DNA from: Alphaproteobacteria bacterium
GTDB taxonomy: Bacteria; Pseudomonadota; Alphaproteobacteria; JALRGP01
Reading direction: 5' to 3'
DNA length: 32,281 nt
Assembly: GCA_023259685.1 (NCBI GenBank)
Contig: JALRGP010000001.1
Coordinates: 1 to 32,281 of the forward strand
The notes under the pieces were generated by a model that saw only the letters and a list, made by a program, of their open reading frames with translations, searched no databases and was not told the origin of the DNA. The position numbers and the translations under genes were made by a program. Positions 1-8,566 of this stretch are shown piece after piece. Each line of letters begins with the position of its first letter. The first letter of the stretch is position 1.

Positions 1-96
1 AGACATTTCTTTATTCTGTTTTTACCATGGGGCTGAGGAGTCTCTAACACGATTATCCAAATCATCCACCTGGTTTATCTGACTTGATTATGCAGG

Positions 97-414
97 CTAC
101 TCAAGACCTTTTAAAAAGTGAGGGGTAGCGTGATCAGTGTTGTTAAATGTGTCTTCTTTGAGCTCGCTGAGCTTGAGTTTATGAGCATCCACTGGTGTTA
201 TTTCTCCGGATTCATTAAACAAAAAGCGATTAATATAGCGTTCTTTTGATTTTTTATCACATTCATGAGAATGACAACTTCTGGATTGTAAGGCTGTGGC
301 AGCCAAATCAGCAAGCCCTTTTACTTTAGCTTTATTCAAAACTGTACGACGTTTTTTTAAATCATCTTCTAAGGACTTGGCAATGTGAGTGGCACCACCT
401 GTGAGCAGTTTCAT
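97..414 (-). pseudogene. Probable N-terminal remnant of an IS4-like transposase
   Basis: A 105-codon frame resembling the N-terminal part of some IS4-group transposases. The opening is basic, with a run THIAKSLEDDLKKRR, then an Ala/Leu-rich helix (GLADLAATALQSRS), then the motif SKERYINRFL, which is like the K-x-RY-x-x-RFL segment that precedes the catalytic domain in that group. The frame stops soon afterwards, and none of the DDE catalytic domain is visible in the 96 bases left before the window edge. The tail after RFLFN is low-complexity and not recognisable. I infer an internally deleted or decayed insertion sequence. An unrelated small hypothetical protein is the alternative. The family assignment rests on motif memory only. 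Confidence 0.4.
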
Positions 415-544
415 TTTATAGTTATTTTTCTAAAATTTTCCCTATTTTAACAGACACTTTTTCTATTTACAAAAAATCGTCAGGTGGTAAACTGCTGGCG
501 TCTCACTCGTTAAATAATACTTTACCTGTCATTGAATTAACTTA

Positions 545-1663
545 CTATTCACTATTTTTAATTTGTTCTCTTATGTCTTGCATAAATTTATTCATAAAGT
601 ACACATTATGAATAGACAACAATGTGTAAGCAGTCATTTCTTTTGCCTTAAGTAAATGGTGGATGTATCCTTTGCTGTAGGTATGGCATGTTTCGCAGCT
701 GCAACCAAGCTCTATAGCCGAGTCATCTCGTGCATACATAGAATTTCTCAAATTGATATGTTCTTTGTCATGACCATTCACAAGAGCGCCCCCGTGACGT
801 GCTAAACGCGTAGGATGAACACAATCAAATGTATCAATGTTTTCCTTCACCCCATGGGTAATATCGCTTAGACCTCCGATTCCTAATAAATGAACAGGGC
901 GCTCGCAAGCCATATGACTCATTGTCATGGACACGACATCATGCATTTGAGATTTACTTTGTCCCAAAGATCCTCCAATGGCAACACCAAAAAAAGCATG
1001 TTCTTGCACAAACGTCATAGATTCTTTTCTGAGATCGTCATAAACACCTCCTTGGACAATTCCATACAGCCTTTGGGCAGGGGCGTCTAAAACATTTAAA
1101 CAACGTAAAGCCCACCGGTGACTGCGTTCCATTGATGATCTCGTATAAGATTTTTCGACGTGAAAGGGTGTGCACTCATCTAAAACAACAATGAAATCTG
1201 CCCCTAAATTTTGCTGAATGCGAATAGATTCTTCGGGAGTCAGGTGATACATACGCCCATCAATATATGATTTAAATAATGCTCCGTCTTCATTAATAGA
1301 CAACATTGTTTGAGGTCGATGAGACATGCGTTTGCCTTTAATTTCACTGGCTACAGAACCATGCCCTAAGCTAAAAATTTGAAATCCACCAGAATCTGTC
1401 AACATAGGGCCATTCCATCCTGTCATTTTTTGAAGACCTCCCAAATCTCTGACAACTTCACTAGACGGCTGCAGCATTAAATGATAGGTATTGCTTAAAA
1501 TAATTTGTGTTTGACTATGTTTGACTTGCGCAATTGTCATAGATTTCATAGCTGCTTTGGTTGCGCAAAAAATAAAAGCAGGCGTTTCAATGTCACCATG
1601 AGGAGTTCTTAATAGCCCTAAACGTCCTTTTGACGTTTTTTTTATAATTTTAAAGTCAAACAA
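545..1663 (-). CDS. tgt: Queuine tRNA-ribosyltransferase (tRNA-guanine transglycosylase)
   Basis: Exchanges guanine at position 34 of GUN-anticodon tRNAs for a queuine precursor; cytoplasmic, tRNA modification. The 372-residue length is normal for bacterial Tgt. Visible hallmarks are the substrate-binding DSGGFQ at residues 90-95 (D90 equivalent to the general acid/base), GIVQGG at 201-206, GGL at 263-265, the nucleophile D280 in FDCVHPTR, and a complete zinc site C321, C323, C326 and H352. The start is TTG at 1663: an in-frame TAG lies four codons upstream and no ATG fits, while FDFKIIKKTSKGRLG matches the usual Tgt N-terminus. No Shine-Dalgarno is evident. It is divergent from pyk and has a good promoter at 1693-1721. 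Confidence 0.96.
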   Translation of the reverse strand: MFDFKIIKKTSKGRLGLLRTPHGDIETPAFIFCATKAAMKSMTIAQVKHSQTQIILSNTYHLMLQPSSEVVRDLGGLQKMTGWNGPMLTDSGGFQIFSLGHGSVASEIKGKRMSHRPQTMLSINEDGALFKSYIDGRMYHLTPEESIRIQQNLGADFIVVLDECTPFHVEKSYTRSSMERSHRWALRCLNVLDAPAQRLYGIVQGGVYDDLRKESMTFVQEHAFFGVAIGGSLGQSKSQMHDVVSMTMSHMACERPVHLLGIGGLSDITHGVKENIDTFDCVHPTRLARHGGALVNGHDKEHINLRNSMYARDDSAIELGCSCETCHTYSKGYIHHLLKAKEMTAYTLLSIHNVYFMNKFMQDIREQIKNSE

Positions 1664-1707
1664 TTTGCCAATCTATTGATTATGTTTTTTTTATTATAGT
1701 TGGCAAA
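1664..1707. repeat. 8-bp inverted repeat over the tgt promoter and start
   Basis: TTTGCCAA at 1664-1671 and its exact complement TTGGCAAA at 1700-1707, separated by 28 bases. The right arm sits between the -35 and -10 elements of tgt; the left arm touches the start codon. The position suits an operator, but eight bases could arise by chance. Confidence 0.35.
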
Positions 1708-1721
1708 AAGCATTATGTCAT
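1693..1721 (-). promoter_or_regulatory. Sigma70-type promoter for tgt
   Basis: Reading the minus strand, ATGACA (1721-1716) is followed after 17 bases by TATAAT (1698-1693). Five of six -35 bases and all six -10 bases match the consensus. The expected transcription start is about 20-25 bases before the TTG start of tgt. One arm of an inverted repeat lies within the spacer. Confidence 0.55.
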
Positions 1722-1749
1722 TGGCATGTGCACATCTTGTTATGATAAA
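1721..1749 (+). promoter_or_regulatory. Possible promoter for pyk
   Basis: TTGGCA (1721-1726), 17 bases, GATAAA (1744-1749). The -35 is good and the -10 weak. It lies about 80 bases before the pyk start and is back to back with the tgt promoter, with the two -35 elements meeting at 1721. The AT-rich 5' region offers several other -10-like strings. Confidence 0.25.
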
Positions 1750-1831
1750 AATATATTTTATCTAAAATCTAGTTATTTAATTTTTTTAATTTGATAATCT
1801 AAGTAAAATGAGACATATATATATATTTAAA

Positions 1832-3259
1832 ATGATTGAACAAAGACATCGTTTTGCAAAAATTATTGCAACTATTGGTCCCCAAAGTTCAGATTTTTCC
1901 ACAATAGAGAATCTGTTTCTAAACGGTGTTGATGTTTTTCGGTTAAATTTTTCCCACGGCACCCACAATCATCATTCAGCAGCATTTGAATCAATCAGGC
2001 AAATTGAAAGTAAACATCAATGTCCTATTGCCATTGTCGGTGATCTTCAAGGGCCCAAATTCCGAATTGGAGAATTTAATGAATCTTTTGTTTCATTAAA
2101 AGAAAATCAGACATTCGATCTTTGTTATTCCTTAGGGATTGGAGATCATACAAAAGTTGGTCTTCCTCACCAAGAATTATTTACAGCTCTTCATGAAGGA
2201 GATTTTATCTATTTGCGTGATGGTTTAATTAAGCTGCAAATTATTAAAAAAGATGATGATATTTTAAAAACACGTGTTTTAAACCATGGAGATTTGGGGT
2301 CTAAACAAGGTGTCAATGTCCCAGGTGTTTATATTCCTTTGAACGTATTAACTCCCAAAGATCATGAAGATTTGGAATTCGCTTTGGCGTTGGGAGTGGA
2401 TTGGATTGCATTATCATTCGTTCAAATCCCCAAAGACGTCCAACAAGCCAAAACACTCATTCAAGATAAGGCTAAAATTATCGTCAAACTTGAAAAACCA
2501 AAAGCCATTCAATCGTTAGAACATATTGTTAAAATATCTGATGCCATTATGATTGCCAGGGGGGATTTAGGAATTGAAATTCCTCCAGAAAATGTCCCCA
2601 TTGTTCAAAGACAAATTATTCGCACCTGTCGTCGTTTATCAAAGCCCGTCATTGTGGCTACCCAAATGTTAGAATCCATGACGCATTCACCTTCACCAAC
2701 GCGGGCAGAGGTATCTGATGTGGCAACCGCTATTTATGAAGGCGTTGATGGTGTGATGTTATCTGGGGAAACTGCCATGGGAGAATACCCTTTGAAAGCA
2801 GCAGAAATGATGGATAAAATTATTAAACGTGTTGAGCAAGATCCTTTGTATAAAAAAAATTTGCATCATATGCAACCTAAATTACTTTATACAATTTCTG
2901 ACAGTATGGCTGCGGCTGCCAGGGAAATTTCTTCTTCGATTTCTGTCAGTGTCATTATTCCTTTTACAGAAACAGGAGATACCGCCATTCGCATTTCAAC
3001 GCAACGCCCCAGCAGCCCCATTTTATCCTTAACCCCATCCCTTAAAACATCCCGATTTCTTGCAATGATTTGGGGAATCAGATCTGTGATGATTAATCAA
3101 ATCAGTGCAATGGACGATATGATTTATACATCACACACCATTGCTAAAAAACTTAATTACGTGCAGCTGGGGGATTTAATGACAATTGTTGCGGGGATGC
3201 CTTTTGGGCAAGCAGGGATGACCAATTTAATTCGTATTGAAAAATGTACAACGGAATGA
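1832..3259 (+). CDS. pyk: Pyruvate kinase
   Basis: Last step of glycolysis: phosphoenolpyruvate plus ADP to pyruvate plus ATP; cytoplasmic, normally a tetramer. 475 residues from the ATG at 1832, the usual size. In order: the barrel start AKIIATIGP (9-17), VFRLNFSHG (35-43), the inserted B domain (about 72-170), the catalytic Lys and metal-binding Glu in VKLEKP (K219, E221), ARGDLG (242-247, metal-binding Asp), the ATQMLESM and PTRAEVSDVA segments (276-298), VMLSGETAMGEYP (308-320), then the C-terminal domain. An ATG at 1808 would add eight residues (MRHIYIFK) not expected in the family, so 1832 is preferred; neither start has a clear ribosome binding site. The stop directly abuts the stop of the convergent PabC-like gene. 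Confidence 0.96.
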   Translation: MIEQRHRFAKIIATIGPQSSDFSTIENLFLNGVDVFRLNFSHGTHNHHSAAFESIRQIESKHQCPIAIVGDLQGPKFRIGEFNESFVSLKENQTFDLCYSLGIGDHTKVGLPHQELFTALHEGDFIYLRDGLIKLQIIKKDDDILKTRVLNHGDLGSKQGVNVPGVYIPLNVLTPKDHEDLEFALALGVDWIALSFVQIPKDVQQAKTLIQDKAKIIVKLEKPKAIQSLEHIVKISDAIMIARGDLGIEIPPENVPIVQRQIIRTCRRLSKPVIVATQMLESMTHSPSPTRAEVSDVATAIYEGVDGVMLSGETAMGEYPLKAAEMMDKIIKRVEQDPLYKKNLHHMQPKLLYTISDSMAAAAREISSSISVSVIIPFTETGDTAIRISTQRPSSPILSLTPSLKTSRFLAMIWGIRSVMINQISAMDDMIYTSHTIAKKLNYVQLGDLMTIVAGMPFGQAGMTNLIRIEKCTTE

Positions 3260-4000
3260 TTAGGCTGTCTTCAAATTCAACAGCCGAATGCCTCTTAAAC
3301 TATTAATCATAAAAATTGAGGAGGCTGTATGAAGATCATCAATTGTGATGTTACGCTCGTGAATTTTTTTTGATTCAATGAGATGTTGACGCATGATCCC
3401 ATCCACGCATCCTGATTTTAAATAGGGTGTCAAAAAACGTTGATCATGAGTTTGAATCACAACATTACCAACGGTCGTACAACATACATCTCCTTGGTCA
3501 TTTAAGATGATTGTATCTTGGTATAGGGATTCCATCCTTGATAAAATCTCAGTCATATAGTTTAATTTTTTAACGGGAGATAAAGGATCTTTTGAAAATC
3601 TCATTATTCTTGATACGTCGCATGTCAAAGCATTGTTTAGATCTTTCAAAAAATCATTCTCAAAATCATGAATCCATGGTTCTGAGATGCTGTCAACAAT
3701 CGTATAAAGTTGTGGTGTCAAATGGTGATTAAGAAGTCCGCGTTGTTCTTGGATGCCACGCGTGACGATCAATTTAATTGCACATGGATATGGATAATCC
3801 TTGCAAGAGTCATGAATGTGATGCCACAAAAAATGATCATCCCACATAAATGGAATTTTAAAAAGATCCGCACTTTTTTTAAGACGCTTCACATGGCTAT
3901 CAAAAAAGAAGGGCTCTTGGTCATAGCGAACAGTTGTAAAAAAACCATCACCAAATAAAAAACCTCTGTCTTTAATGGAAATGGTGTGAGTTTGAATCAT
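3260..4000 (-). CDS. PLP class IV aminotransferase-fold enzyme, PabC-like (aminodeoxychorismate lyase)
   Basis: Fold-type IV PLP enzyme of 246 residues, a size typical of aminodeoxychorismate lyase, which makes p-aminobenzoate for folate; D-amino-acid or branched-chain aminotransferases share the fold but are usually longer. Family signs are DRGFLFGDGFFTTVR (11-25), the PLP lysine in VKKLNYMTEIL (most likely K145), GDVCCTTVGNVVI (170-182) and GCVDGIMRQHLIE (197-209). The position that normally carries the conserved Glu of the E-x-x-x-x-N motif appears to be Cys174, which is unusual and leaves exact function open. Its ATG overlaps the stop of the upstream MFS gene by four bases (ATGA), so the two are probably translationally coupled. 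Its TAA directly abuts the pyk TGA. Confidence 0.75.
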   Translation of the reverse strand: MIQTHTISIKDRGFLFGDGFFTTVRYDQEPFFFDSHVKRLKKSADLFKIPFMWDDHFLWHHIHDSCKDYPYPCAIKLIVTRGIQEQRGLLNHHLTPQLYTIVDSISEPWIHDFENDFLKDLNNALTCDVSRIMRFSKDPLSPVKKLNYMTEILSRMESLYQDTIILNDQGDVCCTTVGNVVIQTHDQRFLTPYLKSGCVDGIMRQHLIESKKIHERNITIDDLHTASSIFMINSLRGIRLLNLKTA

Positions 4001-5190
4001 CTTTTTTTCTTAGATGTGCAGATGTATTTTTGGCATACTACAAAAACACACAAACTAACAAATGATATTGCGCAACCATACACAAACGTAAACCTGACCC
4101 CAAAACCATCCATCAAAAATCCAGCAATTTGTGATGACAACATATATCCAATGGCATTGATAAGATGAAAAATACCGTCAGCTGTCCCACGTAAATGTCT
4201 GGGGATTAAATCCGCAATCATGATAATGAACATACTTTGAGTGACGCCCAATTGAACACCCCATAAAACACAACTGAGTAAAAATGTATTTTTTTCTGCT
4301 CCTGCGAACAATAGTATGTCGGCGACGATCATCATCGCCATTCCAAATCCCAACAACACATGACGATTAATTTTGTCTGATAATCTTCCAATAGGGTAAG
4401 AAATAATCGATGATGCACCATTATACAAAACCGCAATATAAGGGATAAAACTCATTTCAATGTCAAAATTTTTCTTTCCGTGAAGAATGAGAAACGCTTC
4501 TCCTAAACGTGCCAACATAAATAAAAATGATATGCCCATTAATATCCAATATTCATGGCCTAGGGATGAAATGTCTTTGAAGGACATTTTTTTCTTTTGG
4601 ATATTTGATGGTGATTCAAAATCATGAACAAACAACATTAATAATACCAATCCCAATACAGCTGGAATTGTTGCAATCCAAAATACAACTGATAAATCAT
4701 CATGTGTTTTTTTAAGTAAAAAACTTCCCAATATACCACCAGCAACCGATCCAGCCGTGGCGAGAGTTTGTCTAAGCCCATAAGCTCTGCCCCGTACGCC
4801 CGGCAGCGCAAGGTCGCCGACCAATGCATCCCGCGGGGTTGCTTGAATACCATTGCCAATACGATCCAAAATTCGACTGATAAAAACATTCCAATAGCTC
4901 ATCTGAAGAGCCATGATCGGGCGTGCCAAAACACATAATCCAAATCCAACAACCATGATCCATTTCCGTTTTTGCAGGACATCACTCATCAAACCCGATA
5001 ATAATTTGACAAGATAGGATGCACTTTCCATGATCCCTTCTAAAAATCCAATGGCTGCGCCGCCAACTCCCAAAGATACATTCAAATAAACAGATGTTAA
5101 AGAAAATAAAATAACAGACGAGACATTTAAAAAGAAACTGGCAATTCCAATGACCCATATACCTTTTGGAATATTTAAATACCCTTTCAT
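3997..5190 (-). CDS. MFS transporter, substrate unknown
   Basis: Major facilitator with about twelve membrane segments, 397 residues from the chosen start. The first cytoplasmic loop carries GLMSDVLQKRKW, the usual D-x-x-x-R-(K/R) motif A. A DRIGNGIQATPRDALVGD segment resembles the R-x-GKGI-x-x-x-PRDALI stretch of one clade of bacterial drug/metabolite carriers. The second half repeats motif A as YPIGRLSDKINRHVLLG. The frame is open up to 5373, but those 61 extra residues are not membrane-like and overlap the divergent ftsH promoter; ATG 5190 begins MKGYLNIPKGIWVIG, running directly into the first helix. It shares ATGA with the downstream PabC-like gene. The substrate cannot be read from sequence. 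Confidence 0.85.
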   Translation of the reverse strand: MKGYLNIPKGIWVIGIASFFLNVSSVILFSLTSVYLNVSLGVGGAAIGFLEGIMESASYLVKLLSGLMSDVLQKRKWIMVVGFGLCVLARPIMALQMSYWNVFISRILDRIGNGIQATPRDALVGDLALPGVRGRAYGLRQTLATAGSVAGGILGSFLLKKTHDDLSVVFWIATIPAVLGLVLLMLFVHDFESPSNIQKKKMSFKDISSLGHEYWILMGISFLFMLARLGEAFLILHGKKNFDIEMSFIPYIAVLYNGASSIISYPIGRLSDKINRHVLLGFGMAMMIVADILLFAGAEKNTFLLSCVLWGVQLGVTQSMFIIMIADLIPRHLRGTADGIFHLINAIGYMLSSQIAGFLMDGFGVRFTFVYGCAISFVSLCVFVVCQKYICTSKKKR

Positions 5191-5396
5191 TACACATATA
5201 TAGACGGCTCCATATTCTATTAAAGCCTTTTGATAGAAAAAATCAAGCGCGATTGTGATGCAGCAGCAGTTTTCATTTTGGCTAAAATTCCTAATAAAAT
5301 AGAAATGCAAAGGTTTTAAATACCCTGTTTTCTGGTTCAAAATGAAAATTGCTGCCGACTCCAACTTACACAATACATAGGATTTTTTTTATCTTA

Positions 5397-5405
5397 TGTT
5401 ACAAT
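5397..5405 (+). promoter_or_regulatory. Extended -10 promoter for ftsH
   Basis: TG at 5397-5398, one base, then TACAAT at 5400-5405: an extended -10. No good -35 is seen 17 bases upstream (ATAGGA). The ATG of ftsH lies 40 bases downstream. Confidence 0.4.
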
Positions 5406-5444
5406 AAATATGGAAGGGTTAGTTCTTTTTTTTACAACACGTCA

Positions 5445-7337
5445 ATGAATTCTTCGTTTAAAAATTTTTTGATTTGGCTTGCGGCGTTTATCGGTCTTTT
5501 GCTTATTTTTCAAATATCTCCATTTTCTGCAAAATCTCACGTAGATAGTTCCATCGCCTATTCTGATTTTTTATACAGCATTAAATCGGATCATTTTACA
5601 GAAATCACTGTCAGTGGATTGGATGTACGTGGTAAAACAAAAGATGGTCAAGTTGTTGCAACCTACGCACCAGAACGGACTCAACTGATTAATTCAGCTA
5701 TTGATAGGGGGATTATCGTTCGAGCTGAACCTCCTGCACAAGAAAGCCCATCATTTTGGCATATTTTATTATCATGGTTGCCATTTATTATTATTATTGG
5801 ATTATCTATTTTTTCTATGCGTCAATTGCAATCTGGGAGCAACAGGGCAATGGGGTTTGGCCGTTCTCGTGCTAAAAAAAATGATCCTGAGGTTGCTAAG
5901 AAAATTACATTTAATGATGTGGCTGGAATTGACGAAGCCAAACAAGAATTAGAAGAAATTGTTGAATTTTTAAAAGATCCACAAAAATTTGAACGTTTAG
6001 GAGGAAAAATACCCAAAGGCGTTCTTTTAATTGGACCGCCTGGCACCGGTAAAACTTTGCTTGCAAAAGCCATTTCTGGTGAAGCAAATGCCCCTTATTT
6101 TAGTATTTCAGGATCAGATTTCGTCGAAATGTTTGTAGGGGTTGGCGCAAGTCGTGTTCGTGATATGTTTGATCAAGCTAAAAAAAACGCCCCTTGTATT
6201 ATTTTTATCGATGAAATCGATGCCGTTGGTCGTCATCGTGGTATCGGCCTTGGGGGGGGGAATGATGAACGGGAACAAACCCTCAATCAAATGCTTGTAG
6301 AAATGGATGGTTTTGAGGATAATCAAGGGGTCATTATTGTGGCTGCTACCAATCGTCCTGATATTTTAGATCCCGCGTTGCTTCGTCCTGGGCGTTTTGA
6401 TCGTCAAGTGAACGTCCCCAATCCTGACGTTAATGGTCGTCAACAAATTTTAAAGGTTCACACCCGTAAAATACCCGTCAGTGATGATGTAAAATTAGAC
6501 ATTATTGCACGTGGAACTCCTGGTTTTTCAGGGGCAGACATTGCCAACCTCTGTAATGAAGCAGCCCTGATGGCAGCCAGAAAAAATAAAAAAATTGTTG
6601 CTATGGAAGATTTTGAGCAGGCTAAAGACCGCGTTATGATGGGCGCAGAACGACGATCGCTGGCGATGACGGATCACGAAAAGAAAATTACAGCGTATCA
6701 CGAAGCCGGACATGCTATTGTTTCGTTGTATGTTCCACAGTCTGATCCTCTTCATAAGGTTACAATTATTCCGCGCGGCCAGGCTTTGGGAGTCACCATG
6801 CGGTTACCTGAAAATGATCGAATTTCTGTCACAAAAATTAAATTACTCGCTGACATCCAAGTGGCTATGGGTGGACGCATTGCAGAAGAAATGATTTTTG
6901 GAGAAGATTTTATTACAACTGGTGCATCCTCTGATATTAATATGGCCACAAAATTGGCTAAGATGATGATTAAGCAGTTTGGTATGAGTGAAAAATTAGG
7001 CTTTCAAAGCTATGATACGCAACAGGATTATATGGGACACTATACTCCATTATCACCATCCACATCGCAATCTATTGATGAGGAAATTAAAAAATTATTG
7101 GATTCCTGTTATACCAGGGCTACCTCCTTACTGAAAGACAAAAAAAAACAATTAATCACTTTAGCGGAAAAGTTATTGGAAGACGAAACTTTGTCAGCTC
7201 AAGAAGTGAAACAATTATTAGGCATAGCCAATGACACAGATACGGCATCACCTCTGCCTGTTGTTAAAAAAACATCGAAACGCGTTCGAAAGTCCTTAAA
7301 TGACCCACAGATACCTGATCCTTCTCCTGCTGTGTAG
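5445..7337 (+). CDS. ftsH: ATP-dependent zinc metalloprotease FtsH
   Basis: Membrane-anchored AAA+ protease that degrades damaged membrane proteins and regulatory substrates. 630 residues from ATG 5445. In order: a first membrane helix (about 6-25), a periplasmic domain, a second membrane helix (about 106-125), and the AAA module with Walker A GPPGTGKT (197-204), Walker B CIIFIDEID (about 251-259) and the second region of homology ATNRPDILDPALLRPGRFDR (about 301-320). The zinc protease follows with HEAGH (419-423) and a downstream Asp in TTGASSDINMATK. The frame is open from 5349, but the extra 32 residues are untypical, and MNSSFKNFLIWLAAF fits the family. The last 38 bases overlap lptA. Confidence 0.97.
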   Translation: MNSSFKNFLIWLAAFIGLLLIFQISPFSAKSHVDSSIAYSDFLYSIKSDHFTEITVSGLDVRGKTKDGQVVATYAPERTQLINSAIDRGIIVRAEPPAQESPSFWHILLSWLPFIIIIGLSIFSMRQLQSGSNRAMGFGRSRAKKNDPEVAKKITFNDVAGIDEAKQELEEIVEFLKDPQKFERLGGKIPKGVLLIGPPGTGKTLLAKAISGEANAPYFSISGSDFVEMFVGVGASRVRDMFDQAKKNAPCIIFIDEIDAVGRHRGIGLGGGNDEREQTLNQMLVEMDGFEDNQGVIIVAATNRPDILDPALLRPGRFDRQVNVPNPDVNGRQQILKVHTRKIPVSDDVKLDIIARGTPGFSGADIANLCNEAALMAARKNKKIVAMEDFEQAKDRVMMGAERRSLAMTDHEKKITAYHEAGHAIVSLYVPQSDPLHKVTIIPRGQALGVTMRLPENDRISVTKIKLLADIQVAMGGRIAEEMIFGEDFITTGASSDINMATKLAKMMIKQFGMSEKLGFQSYDTQQDYMGHYTPLSPSTSQSIDEEIKKLLDSCYTRATSLLKDKKKQLITLAEKLLEDETLSAQEVKQLLGIANDTDTASPLPVVKKTSKRVRKSLNDPQIPDPSPAV

Positions 7338-7776
7338 TTTTTTCGCTCATTCTTCAACCATTGGTCGTATCGAGCTAAAGGCTAAAGATGTTTCTTACGA
7401 ATCAAAGGGAGAAAAAAAAGCGATTGCAAGGGGAAATATTATTCTGACCTACCACATTAGTAAAGAAGAAAAAATTATTTTAAAAGCAGATCAGGTGACA
7501 GCTTTTTTAAAAGACAAAGGGCAATTTTATAAGGCAACAGCCAAAGGCCATGTCTTTATTCAAAAAATAACGGGGTCTCTCCAAGAATCTCTTCAATGCG
7601 AATCATGTCATTATGATATTGTTAACCACCTCATTGAATGCGATTCTTCTTTTGTTTTTAAACGAGCTAGCGATATATTGAAAGGAGAATCGGCTGTGAT
7701 TAACTTAAAAACAGGCCATTATAAAGTCACCAATGGCCATATTGATTTTTCTCCTCATGATCTTAAAAAAAAATAA
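7300..7776 (+). CDS. lptA: LptA/OstA-like periplasmic LPS transport protein
   Basis: Periplasmic bridge protein that carries lipopolysaccharide from the inner to the outer membrane. 158 residues with a signal peptide (MTHRYLILLLLCSFFAHSS, cleavage about residue 18-20), followed by short beta-strand repeats typical of the OstA/LptA fold: IELKAKDVSYESKGEKKAIARGN, ILKADQVTAFLKD, FYKATAKGHVFIQ and the terminal LKGESAVINLKTGHYKV. It starts 38 bases inside ftsH in another frame and ends 20 bases inside lptB, so all three are probably co-transcribed and translationally coupled. Linkage to LptB supports the call. No LptC gene is in this window. Confidence 0.8.
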   Translation: MTHRYLILLLLCSFFAHSSTIGRIELKAKDVSYESKGEKKAIARGNIILTYHISKEEKIILKADQVTAFLKDKGQFYKATAKGHVFIQKITGSLQESLQCESCHYDIVNHLIECDSSFVFKRASDILKGESAVINLKTGHYKVTNGHIDFSPHDLKKK

Positions 7777-8479
7777 TATTGACGTTCAACACGTCGGCTA
7801 TTATTATGGAATCCAAGATGTTTCTCTACATTTTGAGTCTGGACAGATTTATGGAATTTTGGGTCCCAATGGTGCAGGTAAAACAACATTGTTTTCCTTA
7901 TTATGCGGCCTTAAAAAGGTTAAAAATGGTGATATATTTTTAAATCATATTAAAATTAATGATTATCCGTTGTATGAACGTTCAAAACTAGGGATTGGAT
8001 ATTTACCACAAGAATCATCAATTTTTAAAGATTTAAGTGTTTTTGATAATTTATTAATGATTCTAGAAATCGTCGAGCCTAACCGCTCACTTCAAAAAGA
8101 AAAAGCCTTAGATCTATTAAATTCTTTTGAATTGACACATTTACAATCCCAAAAAGCACACACCTTATCGGGTGGTGAAAGACGCCGTTTGGAAATTGCC
8201 AGATGTTTAATTACAAGCCCTCAATTTTTGTTTTTAGATGAACCATTTGCGGGGATTGATCCGATCTCTATTGCCAATATTTGTCATTTTTTAAAAGAAT
8301 TAAAAAATCAGGGAATGGGAATTATTATCACCGATCATAATATTTTAGAAACGTTACGGTTGGTTGATTTTGCCTATATTGTGGCCGGTGGAACTGTTAT
8401 TGCACAGGGAACGCCTGCAGAGGTGTCTGCTCACCAATCGGTGAGAGAAACTTATTTGGGAAGTCATTTTTCATTTTAA
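7757..8479 (+). CDS. lptB: LPS export ABC transporter ATPase LptB
   Basis: Cytoplasmic ATPase that powers LPS extraction with LptF/LptG. 240 residues from ATG 7757, the usual LptB length. Walker A GPNGAGKT (36-43), Q-loop Gln at 85 in YLPQESSIFKDLSV, signature LSGGERRRLEIAR (137-149), Walker B FLFLDEP (157-163), FAGIDP D-loop region (164-169) and switch His194 in TDHN. LSGGERRR followed by EIAR, and the sequence LPQE-x-SIFKDLSV, are characteristic of LptB rather than generic ABC ATPases. A start at 7733 would add MAILIFLL, not expected in a cytoplasmic ATPase. The gene overlaps lptA by 20 bases. Confidence 0.93.
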   Translation: MILKKNNIDVQHVGYYYGIQDVSLHFESGQIYGILGPNGAGKTTLFSLLCGLKKVKNGDIFLNHIKINDYPLYERSKLGIGYLPQESSIFKDLSVFDNLLMILEIVEPNRSLQKEKALDLLNSFELTHLQSQKAHTLSGGERRRLEIARCLITSPQFLFLDEPFAGIDPISIANICHFLKELKNQGMGIIITDHNILETLRLVDFAYIVAGGTVIAQGTPAEVSAHQSVRETYLGSHFSF

Positions 8480-8530
8480 AAACATGACAAAAGTGATGTG
8501 AACAAAATGATCTCTAAAAAATATTGATTT

Positions 8531-8539
8531 TGATATAAT
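8531..8539 (+). promoter_or_regulatory. Extended -10 promoter for mlaE
   Basis: TG-A-TATAAT: TG at 8531-8532 and a perfect TATAAT at 8534-8539. A convincing -35 is not visible. The expected transcription start is about 8546. It would separate mlaE from the lptB unit. Confidence 0.5.
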
Positions 8540-8566
8540 AAAGTTGTGAGGTGTTTGTGGACTTAT

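Noticed and set aside
3263..3285. GGCTGT/ACAGCC hairpin at the pyk/PabC junction
   Set aside because: Lies inside the 3' end of the PabC-like gene, with only a 6-bp stem and no T-tract; too weak to call a terminator.
5191..5373. N-terminal extension of the first MFS carrier
   Set aside because: The 61 extra residues are not membrane-like, and the segment overlaps the 5' region of divergent ftsH.
5349..5444. N-terminal extension of FtsH
   Set aside because: It would start upstream of the extended -10 promoter, and FtsH proteins begin close to the first membrane helix.
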